Shown: positions 17,328-27,330, numbered from the stretch's first letter. The stretch is 64,000 nucleotides of DNA from Bradyrhizobium sp. OK095 (GCF_900109945.1 NZ_FOBX01000003.1:496001-560000); one strand, 5' to 3'. Notes: generated by a model not told the origin, from the letters alone. Made by a program: numbers and translations.

Positions 17328-18794
17328 TCACGTCCCGCAGAACGTCTGCAGCACCCGCTGATCCGGCAGCGGCGGATCGGCGTAAGCCGCGTAGTCCGGT
17401 TGGTCGTCGAACGGCTTGGCTAGCACCTTCACCAGCTCCTCGAACGGTGCGTAGTTGTCATCGTTCACCGCGGCCTGGATCACGGCCTCGACGCGGTGGT
17501 TGCGGGGAATGAACATCGGATTGACGGCGTTCATCGCAGCCTGCCGCTCGGTTGCGGTCTGCGGCTCCAATGCTGTGCGCGCGTGCCAGCGTTTGGCCCA
17601 CTCATCAAATGCTGTGGGGTCCATGAACTGCGCGCGGGCGTCAGCGGTGCCTGCGGCGTCACCGAGCTTGCGGAAGGTGAGGGTGAAGTCGGCCTGGTTC
17701 TTTGCCATGGCATCGAGCAGGTCCTGGATCAGCGCATCATCACCGTTGCGCTCCCTGAACAGGCCGATCTTCTTGCGCAGGCCCGTCTGATAGGCGGTGC
17801 TGAACGTCTCGCCGAAGGCGCCGAGAATGTCCTGGGCTTCCGCGACCGCCTTCTCCTGGTCGTCGGAGAACAGCGGCAGCAGGCATTCGGCGAGCCGCGT
17901 CAGATTCCACAGCGCGATGCGCGGCTGGTTGGCATAGGCGTAGCGGCCCATCTCGTCGATCGAGGAAAACACCTGCGCGGGGTTGTAGGAATCCATGAAG
18001 GCGCAGGGGCCGTAATCGATGGTCTCGCCCGAGACTGAAGAGTTGTCGGTGTTCATCACGCCATGGATGAATCCGACCAGCAGCCAGCGCGCGATGAGCT
18101 CGGCCTGGCGGCCGACGACACCGGCGAGCAGCGCGTGATAGGGGCGCTCGGCATGGAGCAGGTCCGGATAGTGCCTGAAGATGACGTGGTCGGCGAGCCG
18201 GCGGACCGCCTCGGTGTCGCGGCGCGCGGCAAAGAACTGGAAAGTGCCGACGCGGATGTGGCTCGAGGCGACGCGCGTCAGCACCGCGCCCGGCAGCGCG
18301 GTCTCTCGGAGCACATGCTCGCCGGTGATGACGGCAGCAAGCGAGCGCGTGGTCGGAATACCGAGCGCATACATGGCTTCGCTGACGATGTATTCGCGCA
18401 GCACCGGCCCGAGCGCGGCGCGGCCATCGCCGCGGCGCGAGAACGGGGTAGGCCCCGAGCCCTTGAGCTGGATGTCGCGGCGGAGGCCGCCTCTGTCGAT
18501 GACCTCGCCCAGCAGGATGGCGCGGCCGTCGCCGAGCTGGGGCACGAAATTCCCGAACTGGTGGCCGGCATAGGCCATGGCGATCGGGTCGGCGCCGGCG
18601 GGAACCGTCTTGCCCGCCAGGATTTCGGCGCCCTCAGGGGTCTCAAGCAGGTCGGGATCGAGCCCGAGCTCGACCGCGAGCGGCCGGTTCAGCTTGATCA
18701 GCCGGGGGGCAGCGACAGGGGTCGGCGCGACGCGGGCAAAGAAGTTGTCCGGCAGCGCCGAATAGGAGTTCTGGAAGGGGAAATGGACGGTCAT
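17328..18794 (-). CDS. selO: Protein adenylyltransferase SelO (YdiU)
   Basis: A pseudokinase-fold enzyme that transfers AMP from ATP to Ser/Thr/Tyr residues, with a role in redox stress in the family. Seen: FAGHQFG-type segment [19 protein letters not shown], the nucleotide-binding block [18 protein letters not shown], and [23 protein letters not shown] with the active-site Asn/Asp. It ends FCGT: the position used for selenocysteine in many relatives is a plain Cys, three residues from the end. The start at 18794 (MTVHFPF) follows family members; an ATG two codons upstream is possible. Divergent from aspS across 197 bp. Confidence 0.96.
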   Translation of the reverse strand: MTVHFPFQNSYSALPDNFFARVAPTPVAAPRLIKLNRPLAVELGLDPDLLETPEGAEILAGKTVPAGADPIAMAYAGHQFGNFVPQLGDGRAILLGEVIDRGGLRRDIQLKGSGPTPFSRRGDGRAALGPVLREYIVSEAMYALGIPTTRSLAAVITGEHVLRETALPGAVLTRVASSHIRVGTFQFFAARRDTEAVRRLADHVIFRHYPDLLHAERPYHALLAGVVGRQAELIARWLLVGFIHGVMNTDNSSVSGETIDYGPCAFMDSYNPAQVFSSIDEMGRYAYANQPRIALWNLTRLAECLLPLFSDDQEKAVAEAQDILGAFGETFSTAYQTGLRKKIGLFRERNGDDALIQDLLDAMAKNQADFTLTFRKLGDAAGTADARAQFMDPTAFDEWAKRWHARTALEPQTATERQAAMNAVNPMFIPRNHRVEAVIQAAVNDDNYAPFEELVKVLAKPFDDQPDYAAYADPPLPDQRVLQTFCGT

Positions 18795-18991
18795 GGCCAT
18801 AAAGATAGGCGGGGAACGCCGATCGGCAAAGGCTTGAGGCTCAATCGGCCAAAAATGGCCAATCCGGGCCCAAAACGGGCCGTTCCCTTGGTTGCCGCTT
18901 CGGGCCTCGTCGGGTAAACCCTGCCGCAACTTCGGACCGGCCGTTACAGGCCGTCCGATTCGACCCCTCCGACATTGAATTTGGGACGACC

Positions 18992-20764
18992 ATGCATCGC
19001 TATCGGTCACATAAATGCGGCGATCTCCGCGAGAGCAACATCGGCGAGACAGTTCGCCTCTCGGGCTGGGTCCATCGCGTTCGCGACCACGGCGGCGTGC
19101 TGTTCATCGATTTGCGCGACCATTACGGACTGACCCAGTGCGTGGTCGACCCGGACTCGCCGGCGTTCGCACAGGCCGAAAAGCTGCGCTCGGAATTCGT
19201 GGTCAAGATGGACGGCAAGGTCCGCCGCCGCCCTGACGGTACCGACAATGACGATCTGCCGACCGGCAAGATCGAAATCTATGTCAGCGAGATCGAGGTG
19301 CTGGGCCCGGCCGGTGATCTGCCGCTGCCGGTGTTCGGCGACCAGGAATATCCTGAGGACATTCGCCTAAAATACCGCTTCCTCGATCTGCGCCGCGAAA
19401 AGCTGCACCAGAACATCATGACGCGCGTCGAAATCATCAAGTCGATGCGCAGGCGCATGGAGGGGCAGGGCTTCTTCGAGTTCAACACCCCGATCCTGAC
19501 CGCGTCCTCGCCGGAAGGCGCGCGCGACTTCCTGGTGCCGTCGCGCATCCATCCCGGCAAGTTCTATGCGCTGCCGCAGGCGCCGCAGCAGTACAAGCAG
19601 CTGCTGATGATGTCGGGCTTCGATCGCTATTTCCAGATCGCGCCCTGCTTCCGCGACGAGGACCCGCGCGCCGACCGTCTGCCCGGCGAGTTTTATCAGC
19701 TCGACGTCGAGATGAGCTTCGTCACGCAGGAAGACGTCTTCGCTGCGATGGAGCCCGTCATCACCGGGGTGTTCGAGGAGTTTGCCAAGGGCAAGCCGGT
19801 GAGCAGGAACTGGCGGCGGATTCCGTTCGCCGAGGCGCTCCGCAAATACGGCAGCGACAAGCCGGACCTGCGCAACCCGATCGAGATGCAGGACGTCTCC
19901 GAGCATTTCCGCGGCTCCGGCTTCAAGGTCTTCGCGCGCATGCTCGAAGATCCCAAGAACCAGGTCTGGGCGATCCCGGCACCGGGCGGCGGCTCGCGCG
20001 CGTTCTGCGATCGCATGAACTCGTGGGCGCAGGGCGAAGGCCAGCCCGGCCTCGGCTACATCATGTGGCGCGAGGGCGGCGAGGGTGCTGGTCCGCTTGC
20101 GAACAACATCGGGCCTGAGCGTACCGCCGCGATCCGTGCGCAGATCGGCGTCAAGGAAGGCGATGCCGCCTTCTTCGTTGCCGGCGATCCCGACAAGTTC
20201 TGGAAGTTTTCAGGGTTGGCCCGCAACAAGGTCGGCGAGGAATTGAACCTCACCGACAAGGAGCGGTTCGAGCTCGCCTGGATCGTCGACTTCCCGATGT
20301 ACGAGTACAACGACGAGGACAAGAAGGTCGACTTCTCGCACAACCCGTTCTCGATGCCGCAGGGCGGCTTGGAAACGTTGAAGTCGCAGGACCCGCTGAC
20401 CATCAAGGCGTTCCAGTACGACATCACCTGCAACGGTTTTGAGATCGCCTCGGGCGGCATCCGCAACCACGTGCCGGAAGCGATGGTGAAGGCGTTCGAG
20501 ATCGCGGGCTATGGCGAGCAGGAAGTGGTCGACCGTTTTGGTGGCATGTACCGCGCCTTCCAGTACGGCGCGCCGCCGCATGGCGGCATGGCCGCCGGCG
20601 TCGACCGCATCGTCATGCTCTTGTGCGGCACCAACAATCTGCGCGAGATCTCGCTGTTCCCGATGAACCAGCAGGCCATGGATTTGCTGATGGGCGCGCC
20701 GTCGGACGCCTCGACCAAGCAGCTCCGCGAGCTGCATGTGCGGGTGAACCTTCCGCAGAAGTGA
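18992..20764 (+). CDS. aspS: Aspartyl-tRNA synthetase, probably non-discriminating
   Basis: A 590-aa class II synthetase of the bacterial type. It has the N-terminal OB fold ([21 protein letters not shown]), motif 2 ([11 protein letters not shown]), the bacterial GAD insertion and motif 3 ([13 protein letters not shown]). The HGG after RD (where discriminating AspRSs usually have Leu) is the signature associated with non-discriminating enzymes that also charge tRNA-Asn, later converted by GatCAB; this fits alphaproteobacteria but the specificity is inferred. A 141-bp palindromic repeat follows two bases after the stop. Confidence 0.97.
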   Translation: MHRYRSHKCGDLRESNIGETVRLSGWVHRVRDHGGVLFIDLRDHYGLTQCVVDPDSPAFAQAEKLRSEFVVKMDGKVRRRPDGTDNDDLPTGKIEIYVSEIEVLGPAGDLPLPVFGDQEYPEDIRLKYRFLDLRREKLHQNIMTRVEIIKSMRRRMEGQGFFEFNTPILTASSPEGARDFLVPSRIHPGKFYALPQAPQQYKQLLMMSGFDRYFQIAPCFRDEDPRADRLPGEFYQLDVEMSFVTQEDVFAAMEPVITGVFEEFAKGKPVSRNWRRIPFAEALRKYGSDKPDLRNPIEMQDVSEHFRGSGFKVFARMLEDPKNQVWAIPAPGGGSRAFCDRMNSWAQGEGQPGLGYIMWREGGEGAGPLANNIGPERTAAIRAQIGVKEGDAAFFVAGDPDKFWKFSGLARNKVGEELNLTDKERFELAWIVDFPMYEYNDEDKKVDFSHNPFSMPQGGLETLKSQDPLTIKAFQYDITCNGFEIASGGIRNHVPEAMVKAFEIAGYGEQEVVDRFGGMYRAFQYGAPPHGGMAAGVDRIVMLLCGTNNLREISLFPMNQQAMDLLMGAPSDASTKQLRELHVRVNLPQK

Positions 20765-20765
20765 G

Positions 20766-20906
20766 TCTCGTGCCCCGGACGCAGCGCAGCGCTACTTCAG
20801 CGGTGCGCTGCAGAGCCGGGGCCCACGTCTCGGCGAGCAGCGGCGCTTCTGGGTCCCGGCTCTGCGCAGCAACGCTTACGCGTTGCAGCGCGTCCGGGAC
20901 GCGAGA
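20766..20906. repeat. 141-bp palindromic intergenic repeat, family B, copy 1
   Basis: The ends are inverted (TCTCGTGCCCCGGACGC against GCGTCCGGGACGCGAGA) and the interior carries paired GCTGCAGAGCCGGG / CCCGGCTCTGCGCAGC arms. The copy at 44461-44601 is also exactly 141 bp and starts within a few bases of its preceding stop codon in the same way. Confidence 0.9.
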
Positions 20907-20920
20907 CCGCCGCGTCGCCC

Positions 20921-22888
20921 CTAAAGCCCCGTCGACGCCTCGATCCTAAACTGCGCCAGCGCGACGATCGGCTCGTGATTCAGCACGTCCATCAGTTGAA
21001 GCATCGGCACCTTGCCGAGCGGCGTTAGCTTGATTGTCAGCGTCTGCCCCGATGTTGCCACGAAGCCCGCGATGGCGTCGACGGCTGGCTTGGCATCGAG
21101 ATTGGCGGTCGTGACCTTCTCGCCCTGGGCCCGGATCATCTCGACGATGGCACTGCGCGCGGCGTCGCGGCTGACATTCTGGATCCGTGCGAACTGCGCC
21201 ACCACGAGATCCACGACCCCGCTGTCGTGCAAGGAAAGCTCGATCGCGCCGGTCTCGATCTGCGCCGCCTGGCCCATGGCCTGCGCCGCATCGAGCGAGA
21301 ACACGCCGCGCGGCACGTTGGCGAGCGCGAAGCGGGCCTGCGCCTTGGCGAGATTGCCGAGATCGATCGTGGCCGGCGTGAGCGCGAACGCGCCGGATGA
21401 CTCCGTCCAGGCGGCGCCGAGATCGAGGTCGATCGCGAGCTTGTCGACGCCTGCCATGGTCAGAGCCCGCTGCGCCGGACTGGTCGGGTCGGTGGGTGTC
21501 ACCATCTTCACGACCAGATTGGCCTTGCTCGGGATCGATCCGACCAGCTGCCCCCAGTTCAGGCTGATCGTGTCGATGGTGACGAGCTGCCGCGTGTTCT
21601 TGAAAGGCGCAACCACGCCCTTGATCTCGGCGCCTTCGAGCACCCGGAACAGCCCCAGCATCTGGTCCGGCGAGGGCACCTGGCCGGGAGTGGCGAGGCC
21701 TGCGGCCCAGCGCATCAGGTTCGGCATGCTGAAAGACTTCAGCGCGAAGCGCTCCATCTTGAACTGTCCCTGCGGAGACGGTGCATCGACGCCCTCGACC
21801 GCGAATTCGCCCTGCCGGTAGCGGACCGCATTGATCTTCCCCGTTCCCTGAGGTGTGCCGACCGAGGTCTTGCCGATCTCGACCTTGCCGATGCGAATAC
21901 CCTCGTAAAATCCGGCGACCTTCTCCAGCAGCTCGCGCGCTTGCGCCGGCGTTGGAGGGGCGGACTTATCCTGGGGCAGCAAGGCGAACATTTCGGCCAG
22001 GCGGAATTTCGACGGTTGCACGTCGATGTCCTCCATGGCGAAGCCGTCGATATCCATCCGCATCCCCTGCGCCGACTTCAGCACATAGGGGCCGGTCGAG
22101 ATTTGCCGGTAGACCCGGCGGTAGCTGTCGTCACCGCTCATCTGCGGATCGAGCGCGGCAAGGATCGGGGTCGAGTCGAAATCATTGACGATGATGGTGG
22201 AGATCTCGCCGGTCAGCTTGTCCGCTTTGCCCGGCTGCTGAACGTTGATCGTGAAGGTGGCGCGGTCTGTCTTCATCGCATCGACCTTGCCTCGGCCGAG
22301 GTTCTGGAGAGCGAGGCCGGAATAGACCACTTCTCCGCTGCCGCTGCTGCTGCCGGCGTCGAAATTGACGTTGATGGACGGGACCGTCACGGAGGTTGCC
22401 GTCACGCTCGCGAACTGGTCGAGCACAAACCGGTACACGTCGATCAGGGAGCCGGATGTCGGCGCGCTTTGAAGGTGGAGGGGGCCGGCATAGTCGCGCA
22501 GGGTCATCTGCGGGATCTTGTAGGAGATTTTCAGCTTCCCGGGACCGACCTCGTCGAGAGCGACCTCGAAGCCTGAGATGTCGATGCTGTCCGCCGCAAA
22601 ACGCGTCTCATCGACCTGACGGATGCCGGTGCTCTTGATGGCGCCGATCTTGACGAGCGCCTGGGACTGGTTGCCGGGATCGACTGCGACGTCCTCGACC
22701 GTCAGCGTCCGGCTCGACAGCTCGAACGCCACCTTGCCATGGCTCGCCTTGGCGCCGCCAGCGCGAAGCCGCTCGAACGCCGCCTCGACCTCGGCCGTGG
22801 CCCGATGCTGGACATAGAGGTTGAAGCCGAACCATCCGCCCGCGGCAAGCACGGCTGCTACGATCAGGCCGATCAGGATTCGCTTCAT
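20921..22888 (-). CDS. Membrane-anchored periplasmic protein of unknown function
   Basis: A 655-aa protein with an N-terminal transmembrane anchor (KRILIGLIVAAVLAAGGWFGF) and a large export domain rich in beta strands, with repeated DGF/GVD-type turns. It has no obvious catalytic motif. The layout (single TM, then long beta-rich periplasmic part with multiple EI-K-G segments) resembles AsmA/YdgA-like envelope proteins, but the similarity is only at the level of pattern. The ATG at 22888 has GGAG at -9; an ATG twelve codons upstream is less likely. Convergent with aspS across the repeat. Confidence 0.75.
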   Translation of the reverse strand: MKRILIGLIVAAVLAAGGWFGFNLYVQHRATAEVEAAFERLRAGGAKASHGKVAFELSSRTLTVEDVAVDPGNQSQALVKIGAIKSTGIRQVDETRFAADSIDISGFEVALDEVGPGKLKISYKIPQMTLRDYAGPLHLQSAPTSGSLIDVYRFVLDQFASVTATSVTVPSINVNFDAGSSSGSGEVVYSGLALQNLGRGKVDAMKTDRATFTINVQQPGKADKLTGEISTIIVNDFDSTPILAALDPQMSGDDSYRRVYRQISTGPYVLKSAQGMRMDIDGFAMEDIDVQPSKFRLAEMFALLPQDKSAPPTPAQARELLEKVAGFYEGIRIGKVEIGKTSVGTPQGTGKINAVRYRQGEFAVEGVDAPSPQGQFKMERFALKSFSMPNLMRWAAGLATPGQVPSPDQMLGLFRVLEGAEIKGVVAPFKNTRQLVTIDTISLNWGQLVGSIPSKANLVVKMVTPTDPTSPAQRALTMAGVDKLAIDLDLGAAWTESSGAFALTPATIDLGNLAKAQARFALANVPRGVFSLDAAQAMGQAAQIETGAIELSLHDSGVVDLVVAQFARIQNVSRDAARSAIVEMIRAQGEKVTTANLDAKPAVDAIAGFVATSGQTLTIKLTPLGKVPMLQLMDVLNHEPIVALAQFRIEASTGL

Positions 22889-23137
22889 TCCCTTAGCTCC
22901 AGTTGCTCGTTTTGCACTGCGCAACCTGCCATATTCGGGAAACGCCGCGCGGTCTAGGGAAAGCTAGCGCTATCAGATATTTGACTGGCCGCCCTGTTGA
23001 TGGGATCGCAATCGGATATTGCCACCGGGGCGCCCGCCGTGCTTCATCCCGTTTCCACGACCCGGAAATAACCGTCGGCTTGGACGGCGGCTCCGGATGA
23101 GGCACTTTGAGGCCGGTAACGCGAGGCGAGACACCGC

Positions 23138-25447
23138 ATGTCGTCCTATTCTGATGATCTCCACCAGGCGGCGCTGGCCTATCACCGACTGCCGCGCCCC
23201 GGAAAGCTCGAGATTCAGGCGAGCAAGCCGCTCGCCAACCAGCGCGACCTCGCGCTTGCCTATTCTCCGGGCGTCGCCGCCGCCTGCTTGGAGATCGCCA
23301 AGAACCCGGCGGAAGCCGCCACGCTGACGATCCGCTCCAATCTGGTCGCCGTGGTTTCGAACGGCACCGCCGTGCTCGGCCTCGGCAATATCGGCCCGCT
23401 GGCCTCGAAGCCGGTGATGGAGGGCAAGGCGGTCCTGTTCAAGAAATTCGCCGGCATCGACGTCTTCGACATCGAGATCGCCGCCGACACCATCGAGCGC
23501 GTGGTCGAGACCGTGGCGGCGCTCGAGCCGACCTTCGGCGGCATCAATCTCGAGGACATCCGTGGTCCCGAATGTTTCGAGATCGAGGCGCAGTTGAAGG
23601 AGCGGATGAAGATCCCGGTCTTTCATGACGACCAGCACGGCACCGCCATCATCGTCGCCGCCGCCATCACTAATGGCCTCAGGCTGAACGGCAAGAAGCT
23701 CTCCGACGTCAAGATCGTGGCGTCGGGGGCAGGGGCCGCTGCGATCGCGACGCTCAATCTCCTGGTATCGATGGGCGCACAGCGCAAGAACATCTGGGTC
23801 TGCGACATCGACGGCCTCGTTCACGAAGGCCGCAACACCACGATGGACCGCTGGAAGGCGGTCTATGCGCAGAAGACCGACAAGCGCACGCTTGGCGACG
23901 TCATCGGCGGCGCCGACATCTTCATCGGGCTTTCGGCACCGGGCGTGCTGAAGCCCGAGATGGCCAAGGCGATGGGCGACAAGCCGCTGATCATGGCGCT
24001 CGCCAACCCGACGCCCGAGATCATGCCGGAGGAGGCCCGCAAGGCCCGCCCCGACGCCATGATCTGCACCGGGCGCTCCGACTATCCGAACCAGGTCAAC
24101 AACGTCCTCTGCTTCCCCTTCATCTTCCGCGGCGCGCTCGATGTCGGCGCCACCGCGATCAACGAGGAGATGAAGCACGCAGCGGTCGAGGCCATCGCAC
24201 AGCTCGCGCGCGAGGCGCCGTCGGATGCGGTGGCGCAGGGTTTTGACACCGGCGAGACGCAGGGCTTTGGTCCGGGCTCGCTGATCCCGAGTCCGTTTGA
24301 TCCGCGGTTGATCCTGCGCATTTCGCCGGCGGTTGCGAAAGCCGCGATGGAATCGGGCGTCGCGACGCGCCCCATCACCAATTTCGACGAATACACCGCG
24401 CTGCTCGAGCGCTTCGCCTTCCGCTCCGGCATCGTCATGAAGCCGATGTTTGCGAAGGCCAAGACTCAGCCGGTGCGCGTGATCTATGCCGAAGGCGAGG
24501 ACGAGCGCGTGCTGCGCGCAACGCAGGTCGTGCTGGAGGAGAATCTGGCGCGGCCGATCCTGGTCGGCCGTCCGTCGGTGGTGGAAGCCCGCATCAAGCG
24601 CTTCGGCCTTCAGATCCGGGCGGGCAAGGATTTTGACCTCATCAATCCCGAGGACGATCCGCGCTACCGCTCCTATGTGCAGTCCTACGTCGAGGTCGCC
24701 GGCCGCCGCGGCGTGACGCCGGATGCGGCACGGACGGTGGTGCGCACCAACAACACTGTGATCGCCGCACTCGCGGTGACGCGCGGGGAGGCTGATGCGA
24801 TGCTCTGCGGCGTCGAGGGCCGCTACATGAGCCATCTGCGCCATGTCCGCGAGATCGTCGGCTTCCAGGCTGGCGTCAGCGACTATGCGGCGCTGGCGCT
24901 GCTGATCACCAGCAAGGGCGCGTTCTTCATCGCGGACACGCAGGTGCGTCCCAATCCGACTGCGGAAGAGCTCGCCGAGATCGCATCGCTGGCGGCGGTC
25001 CACGTCCAGCGCTTCGCGCTCAAGCCGAAGATCGCGTTCGTCTCGCATTCGGATTTCGGCAGCTACGACACCGATTCCTCGCGCAAGATGCGCCGGGCGA
25101 CCCAGCTGTTGAAGGAAAAGCATCCGGAGATCGAGGCCGACGGCGAGATGCAGGGCGACACCGCGCTCTCCGTCGCTGCGCGAAAGATGGTGTTGCCGCA
25201 CTCCAAGCTGGAGGGCGAGGCCAACATCATGATCATGCCGACGCTGGACACCGCCAACGTCGCCTACCAGATGATCAAGTCGCTGGCGGATGCGCTCCCC
25301 GTGGGCCCGATCCTGATCGGCCCGGCGCGCCCGGCCCACATCCTCACCCCCTCGGTGACCGCGCGCGGCATCCTCAACATGACCGCGGTGGCGGTGGTGG
25401 AAGCGCAAGAGCGCGCCTCGCGGCAGCAGCCGACGTTGTTTACGTAA
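23138..25447 (+). CDS. maeB: NADP-type malic enzyme fused to a phosphotransacetylase-like domain
   Basis: Oxidative decarboxylation of malate to pyruvate, giving reducing power and linking the TCA cycle to acetyl-CoA supply. The 769 aa are the usual MaeB layout: malic N-terminal domain (about 15-155, [28 protein letters not shown]), NAD(P) fold (about 165-400, [17 protein letters not shown]) and a PTA_PTB domain (about 430-760, [30 protein letters not shown]) that in the family is regulatory rather than catalytic. The last 1021 bp have a near-identical copy 2904 bp downstream (27331-28351). Confidence 0.97.
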   Translation: MSSYSDDLHQAALAYHRLPRPGKLEIQASKPLANQRDLALAYSPGVAAACLEIAKNPAEAATLTIRSNLVAVVSNGTAVLGLGNIGPLASKPVMEGKAVLFKKFAGIDVFDIEIAADTIERVVETVAALEPTFGGINLEDIRGPECFEIEAQLKERMKIPVFHDDQHGTAIIVAAAITNGLRLNGKKLSDVKIVASGAGAAAIATLNLLVSMGAQRKNIWVCDIDGLVHEGRNTTMDRWKAVYAQKTDKRTLGDVIGGADIFIGLSAPGVLKPEMAKAMGDKPLIMALANPTPEIMPEEARKARPDAMICTGRSDYPNQVNNVLCFPFIFRGALDVGATAINEEMKHAAVEAIAQLAREAPSDAVAQGFDTGETQGFGPGSLIPSPFDPRLILRISPAVAKAAMESGVATRPITNFDEYTALLERFAFRSGIVMKPMFAKAKTQPVRVIYAEGEDERVLRATQVVLEENLARPILVGRPSVVEARIKRFGLQIRAGKDFDLINPEDDPRYRSYVQSYVEVAGRRGVTPDAARTVVRTNNTVIAALAVTRGEADAMLCGVEGRYMSHLRHVREIVGFQAGVSDYAALALLITSKGAFFIADTQVRPNPTAEELAEIASLAAVHVQRFALKPKIAFVSHSDFGSYDTDSSRKMRRATQLLKEKHPEIEADGEMQGDTALSVAARKMVLPHSKLEGEANIMIMPTLDTANVAYQMIKSLADALPVGPILIGPARPAHILTPSVTARGILNMTAVAVVEAQERASRQQPTLFT
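24427..25447 (+). repeat. maeB 3' end, copy 1 of a 1021-bp direct duplication
   Basis: This stretch of maeB recurs at 27331-28351 with a constant offset of 2904 bp and no indels. I counted nine base differences, including the stop codon (TAA versus TGA); all are synonymous, and seven of them lie toward the two ends of the copy. Homology stops at the stop codon on the right. Confidence 0.97.
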
Positions 25448-25496
25448 GGAGGCTGCGCGTTCGGCGTCTCTTGTAGAAGCGGTCGTTCCGAAAACT

Positions 25497-25604
25497 CGTC
25501 ATGCCCGGGCAGAAGCGCGAAGCGCTTCTTCGCGCTAGCTGTCCCAGGTATCCACGTTCTTTTTTGCGGCGAAGCAAGTCGTGGATGGCCGGGTCAAGCC
25601 CACG
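25497..25604. repeat. Dispersed intergenic repeat
   Basis: Starts CGTCATGCCCGGGC and ends with GTGGATGGCCGGGTCAAGCCCAC. This ATGCCCGGGC/GGCCGGGTCAAGCCC form is the kind of short repeat scattered between genes in Bradyrhizobium-type genomes (recollection). Only one copy is in the window. Confidence 0.45.
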
Positions 25605-25626
25605 AGTGTCCGGCGCGGTTTGTGTT

Positions 25627-25987
25627 TCATTGTGTGCTCGCGAGGACGGTGGCCGCGCGAAGCGTTTGGCGGCGCTGAGCTGCGCGTGTCGCGGCAGGGC
25701 CGAAGTCAAGTCGGGGCTGGTCTGGATATGCCGGCGGCGGGGCCGTGAGAAGCTCGCCAATGGCCCGGCGGTGCATCAGATTGGTTTTGATCAGCCGGGC
25801 GAAGGCGAGCGGGCTTTTCACGATCTTGTTGGTATCGTGAACCAGCCGCAGCAACAGGAAGGTGATCATCGCCACCGTGATCTGGATGCGAACCGCCGTT
25901 TCGCTGGTTCCAAAGAAGTGGTCGATCTTGAGGGTTTGTTTGACCCAGCGGAAGAACAGCTCGATGGCCCAACGCCGCTTCAGCCGC
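25627..25987 (-). pseudogene. C-terminal remnant of an IS4-type DDE transposase
   Basis: The minus strand reads RRWAIELFFRWVKQTLKI, then FFGTSETAVRIQITVAM and LMHRRAIGELL. The WxIELFFxWxKQ segment holds the catalytic Glu of IS4-family transposases. The N-terminal two-thirds are missing and no terminal inverted repeats were seen, so this is a dead fragment. It follows maeB by 180 bp, at the left side of the insert. Confidence 0.75.
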
Positions 25988-26099
25988 CATCGAGCGCGGC
26001 AGCAGGGACGACGACACGCTGCCGCGACGCTGCGAGACCGGCGAGGTCGATCTCGACCTGACCTGCATGGCCCCGCAGTGCGATTGAGGGCGAGGCTTG

Positions 26100-26270
26100 C
26101 CGGGGGGGATCACCGAGGCGCAGCTGCTCGACGACATCGCGCTGGTCTCGGAGATCATCCTCGAGCACGGCGAGAAATACGGTCCGTTGCTCAATCAACT
26201 CGAGCAGGAACTGGAGACGCGACGACGGGATGACAGATCAGCCGGGCACTGCGGCATCCTCGTAAATTAA
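26100..26270 (+). pseudogene. Coding-looking remnant of unknown origin
   Basis: The plus strand reads ITEAQLLDDIALVSEIILEH then EKYGPLLNQLEQELETRRRD and stops at TAA 26268-26270. The helical, charged sequence looks like the C-terminus of a real protein. There is no usable start: the frame is cut upstream near a run of seven G at 26102-26108. I cannot name the family. Confidence 0.35.
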
Positions 26271-26298
26271 GGGCCCGCGTGACGGCGGGCCCTTAATT
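26265..26298. terminator. Perfect 14-bp palindromic bidirectional terminator
   Basis: AATTAAGGGCCCGC (26265-26278) pairs perfectly with GCGGGCCCTTAATT (26285-26298) around a six-base loop. The A/T-rich arms give U-runs on both strands. It lies 24 bp beyond the stop of the minus-strand gene at 26322-26597. Confidence 0.85.
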
Positions 26299-26321
26299 CT
26301 AAGCGTCATCAAATCATTACA

Positions 26322-26597
26322 TCAGAGAAAGATCGGGAGCCGCGCCTCGGGACCATCGGTCCCGCGCGTGTAAATCTCTCGCCCTTTCTTGTGTTCGCTC
26401 AGCAACGCCGCGTAAACGATGAGCGAATTCTTAATCACCTCCGTCAGCGACGTCGCATAAGTCTCCGTCTGAATTGTCTTTAGCCGCTGAAGGACCTCCG
26501 GCGGCAACGAGATGTGAAGACGGGTCCCCTCCCCAGCTGGGGCACGCACCTTTTCCTTTTCTGCGGATGCTTCAGGTTCTGCCACGAAATTTGCCAT
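26322..26597 (-). CDS. Ribbon-helix-helix-type small protein
   Basis: A 91-aa protein. The central part reads TRLHISLPPEVLQRLKTIQ, then YATSLTEVIKNSLIVYAAL, matching the beta-strand and two helices of MetJ/Arc-type DNA-binding proteins. The start at 26597 has an excellent AGGAGGAG ribosome site six bases upstream, outranking an ATG two codons further up. Such proteins serve as antitoxins or plasmid/phage repressors, but no toxin gene is adjacent. It lies in the insert between the maeB copies and ends before the palindromic terminator. Confidence 0.75.
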   Translation of the reverse strand: MANFVAEPEASAEKEKVRAPAGEGTRLHISLPPEVLQRLKTIQTETYATSLTEVIKNSLIVYAALLSEHKKGREIYTRGTDGPEARLPIFL

Positions 26598-26630
26598 GAA
26601 CAACTCCTCCTATGGTCTAAATCTGCGGAC

Positions 26631-26659
26631 GTAATGGGCCTTTGATGCCCCTAAGTCAA
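26631..26659 (-). promoter_or_regulatory. Possible promoter of the ribbon-helix-helix gene
   Basis: On the minus strand TTGACT (26659-26654), a 17-base spacer and CATTAC precede the ribosome site. The -35 is good and the -10 weak. Confidence 0.35.
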
Positions 26660-26788
26660 GTACGGCAGCGCAACATGCGCACGTCCGGTTAGCCAATCGT
26701 AGCATTAAACGCGCGATTCCGCGCGGCTGTTCCTTATTTACCACGAAATTGTGAGCATCATTTGGGCTTTTTATGCGCGTGAGTAGCG

Positions 26789-26817
26789 TTGACAGGCTGG
26801 AAGGGCGCTGATCTAGT
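26789..26817 (+). promoter_or_regulatory. Near-consensus sigma-70-type promoter for the small gene pair
   Basis: TTGACA (26789-26794), a 17-base spacer, then TCTAGT (26812-26817). The -35 is perfect, the spacing ideal and the -10 matches at four of six bases. It is 50 bp upstream of the ATG at 26868. Confidence 0.65.
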
Positions 26818-26867
26818 GTCCTAGCCAATCTTGCGCAATTAAGCGCTGGCTCAACCAGGAGACGAAG

Positions 26868-27029
26868 ATGGGAATCATCATGAAGCCTCACCCGACATGG
26901 GACACCCCGAAAAAGCTCGGCATCGACGGATGCCGGCCGAGCTTCAAGGGCGCCCATGTCGGACGCTCGCAACCACGGAGGACTAACGAATGGAAGGGAA
27001 GGATGACGGGCCGAAACGCCCAAGGCTAA
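26868..27029 (+). CDS. Small basic protein of unknown function, 53 aa
   Basis: The frame starts at an ATG with AGGAGA at -9 and is served by a near-consensus promoter. The product is short and basic, with MGIIMKPHPTWDTPKKLGID at the N-terminus and many Arg/Lys after residue 25. It overlaps the following gene by 40 nt in another frame. No family is recognised. The strong expression signals are the main reason to call it. Confidence 0.5.
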   Translation: MGIIMKPHPTWDTPKKLGIDGCRPSFKGAHVGRSQPRRTNEWKGRMTGRNAQG

Positions 27030-27226
27030 ACCCAGAGCTTGAGCAACTCGCTGACTTGCGAGGCATCGAGAAGGTAAAAGCATGGCTCGAATCTAAAGAG
27101 CTGCCAACAACGAAGGAGAGAATTGTCGAGCACGCTATTGCTCATGGAATTGTCTTAACAGTCGTATTTATTGGAAGCACCGCGGGAACGGTAATTGTAT
27201 TCGTCGCGCGTACGGTCCTCGGTTGA
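26990..27226 (+). CDS. Small membrane protein of unknown function, 78 aa
   Basis: The N-terminal half is charged (KDDGPKRPRLNPELEQLADL, then GIEKVKAWLESKELPT). The C-terminal half is one long hydrophobic segment (GIVLTVVFIGSTAGTVIVF) suited to a single membrane pass. GGAGG lies 9 nt before the ATG. It overlaps the upstream small gene and is followed by a strong terminator, so the pair forms a compact transcription unit. Codon use is more AT-rich than in flanking genes, suggesting transfer. It could be an immunity-, holin- or leader-type protein; nothing in the sequence decides. Confidence 0.6.
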   Translation: MEGKDDGPKRPRLNPELEQLADLRGIEKVKAWLESKELPTTKERIVEHAIAHGIVLTVVFIGSTAGTVIVFVARTVLG

Positions 27227-27234
27227 ACGGTTTC

Positions 27235-27275
27235 GCCCCACCTTAGAGCCAGCCACTAAGGTGGGGCTTCTATTT
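27235..27275 (+). terminator. Rho-independent terminator of the small gene pair
   Basis: GCCCCACCTTAG (27235-27246) pairs perfectly with CTAAGGTGGGGC (27256-27267), followed by TTCTATTTT. It is nine bases after the stop of the 78-aa gene. Confidence 0.9.
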
Positions 27276-27330
27276 TAGATCAGCACAATCTGCTTCTGAT
27301 CAGCACCAGCGGCGCCAGGGCCTCCCGCTC

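Larger units (their letters stand above)
25448..27322. mobile_element. Insert between the two maeB 3' ends (remnant of an integrated element)
   Basis: About 1.9 kb that lies between maeB and the second maeB 3' copy. In order it holds an intergenic repeat, a truncated transposase, a coding-looking remnant, a palindromic terminator, a ribbon-helix-helix gene, and two overlapping small genes. The right half is visibly richer in A and T than maeB. No integrase was found, so the means of entry is unproven. Confidence 0.6.

Noticed and set aside
22973..25408. 811-codon open frame on the minus strand opposite maeB
   Set aside because: It is the antisense shadow of a GC-rich gene. It is rich in His, Arg and Asp in the pattern such shadows give, and the plus-strand maeB is unambiguous.
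25980..26270. Intact recombinase or integrase for the maeB insert
   Set aside because: Only a C-terminal-like fragment without catalytic motifs is left; it cannot be called a recombinase.
26610..27083. 157-codon minus-strand frame in the maeB insert
   Set aside because: It runs against the small gene pair and its promoter and has no ribosome site; the plus-strand signals are better.
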